From assembly GCA_030039575.1 (NCBI GenBank), contig JASHVH010000078.1, positions 1 through 8,775 on the forward strand: a stretch of DNA of 8,775 nucleotides, read 5' to 3'. Positions 8,619 through 8,775 of the stretch are shown here, piece by piece. Source of the DNA: Acidimicrobiales bacterium. GTDB lineage: Bacteria; Actinomycetota; Acidimicrobiia; Acidimicrobiales; Palsa-688. Position 1 is the first letter of the stretch. Each line of letters begins with the position of its first letter. The translations under genes were made by a program, and so were the position numbers. The notes beneath the pieces were generated by a model. The model searched no databases. It had not been told where the DNA came from and worked only from the letters and a program-made list of their open reading frames with translations.

Positions 8619-8775
8619 CGCTCGAAGAGGGCGGCTTGGCCTTGGCCCACGCCTACGCAAAGGGCGGCCAGGCCATAACGACCTCCCCGCCGGCGCAACT
8701 CGTGCAACAGTGACACGACCAGGCGAGCACCGCTCATGCCGAGAGGGTGGCCAATGGCGATGGCGCCGCCGTTCA
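8615..8775 (-). CDS. Thiolase (acetyl-CoA C-acyltransferase), C-terminal 52 residues, cut by window edge
   Basis: The last 52 codons of a thiolase run off the window end; the first complete codon is at 8771-8773. [19 protein letters not shown] contains the active-site His of the GHP motif (residue 9 of the fragment). [20 protein letters not shown] contains the second catalytic Cys (residue 39) in the C-x-G motif. It ends FER-stop, overlapping pobA by ATGA. Next to pobA the likely role is β-ketoadipyl-CoA thiolase (PcaF), yielding succinyl-CoA and acetyl-CoA. A general acetyl-CoA acetyltransferase cannot be excluded from this fragment. Confidence 0.93.
   Translation of the reverse strand, partial: NGGAIAIGHPLGMSGARLVVSLLHELRRRGGRYGLAALCVGVGQGQAALFER

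Overview
This is a high-GC window. The gene families and their arrangement point to an actinobacterium: a σ factor with a long C-terminal domain paired with a DGPF protein, a TetR–DHA2 transporter pair, and an actinobacterial-looking 4-hydroxybenzoate hydroxylase. A deep-branching lineage such as Acidimicrobiia is possible, but the assignment is a judgement from family flavour, not a proven placement. The window holds two gene blocks that converge near 4700.

Block 1 is on the + strand. Positions 1-414 hold no convincing gene. They contain a GC-rich hairpin, a 51-bp sequence present twice at 67-bp spacing, and a 13-bp tandem repeat running into the ribosome binding site of the next gene. Next come a small YCII/DGPF-domain protein (415-816) and, 9 nt later, an ECF42-type σ factor (826-2091) with a C-terminal TPR-like extension. 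This is the known DGPF–ECF42 pairing. An AT-rich island (about 2119-2170) with an imperfect palindrome then precedes a TetR regulator (2181-2891). The TetR gene overlaps by 4 nt a DHA2-family drug/H+ antiporter (2888-4696) that carries an unusual Ala/Pro-rich C-terminal tail. The simplest reading is a self-regulated efflux unit.

Block 2 is on the - strand and is read from 8775 down to 4703. It contains the 3' end of a thiolase (8615-8775, cut by the window edge), pobA (7446-8618, 4-hydroxybenzoate 3-monooxygenase), a CynX/NimT-like MFS transporter (annotatable at 6170-7282) and an ACT-domain malic enzyme (4703-6157). Thiolase/pobA overlap by ATGA, and the malic enzyme's Shine-Dalgarno sequence abuts the transporter stop codon, so this looks like one operon. 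A plausible logic is aromatic uptake, hydroxylation of 4-hydroxybenzoate to protocatechuate, thiolytic end of the β-ketoadipate pathway, and conversion of the resulting C4 acids to pyruvate by the malic enzyme. The transporter's role and the malic enzyme's link to the pathway are inferences.

The most checkable oddity is the transporter's 5' end. Its only standard start lies inside the first membrane helix, while an ATGA-coupled start at the pobA stop is out of frame with it. This suggests a single-base frameshift, a sequence error or a non-standard start. I did not find mobile elements, tRNA/rRNA genes, CRISPR arrays or a clearly undescribed system.
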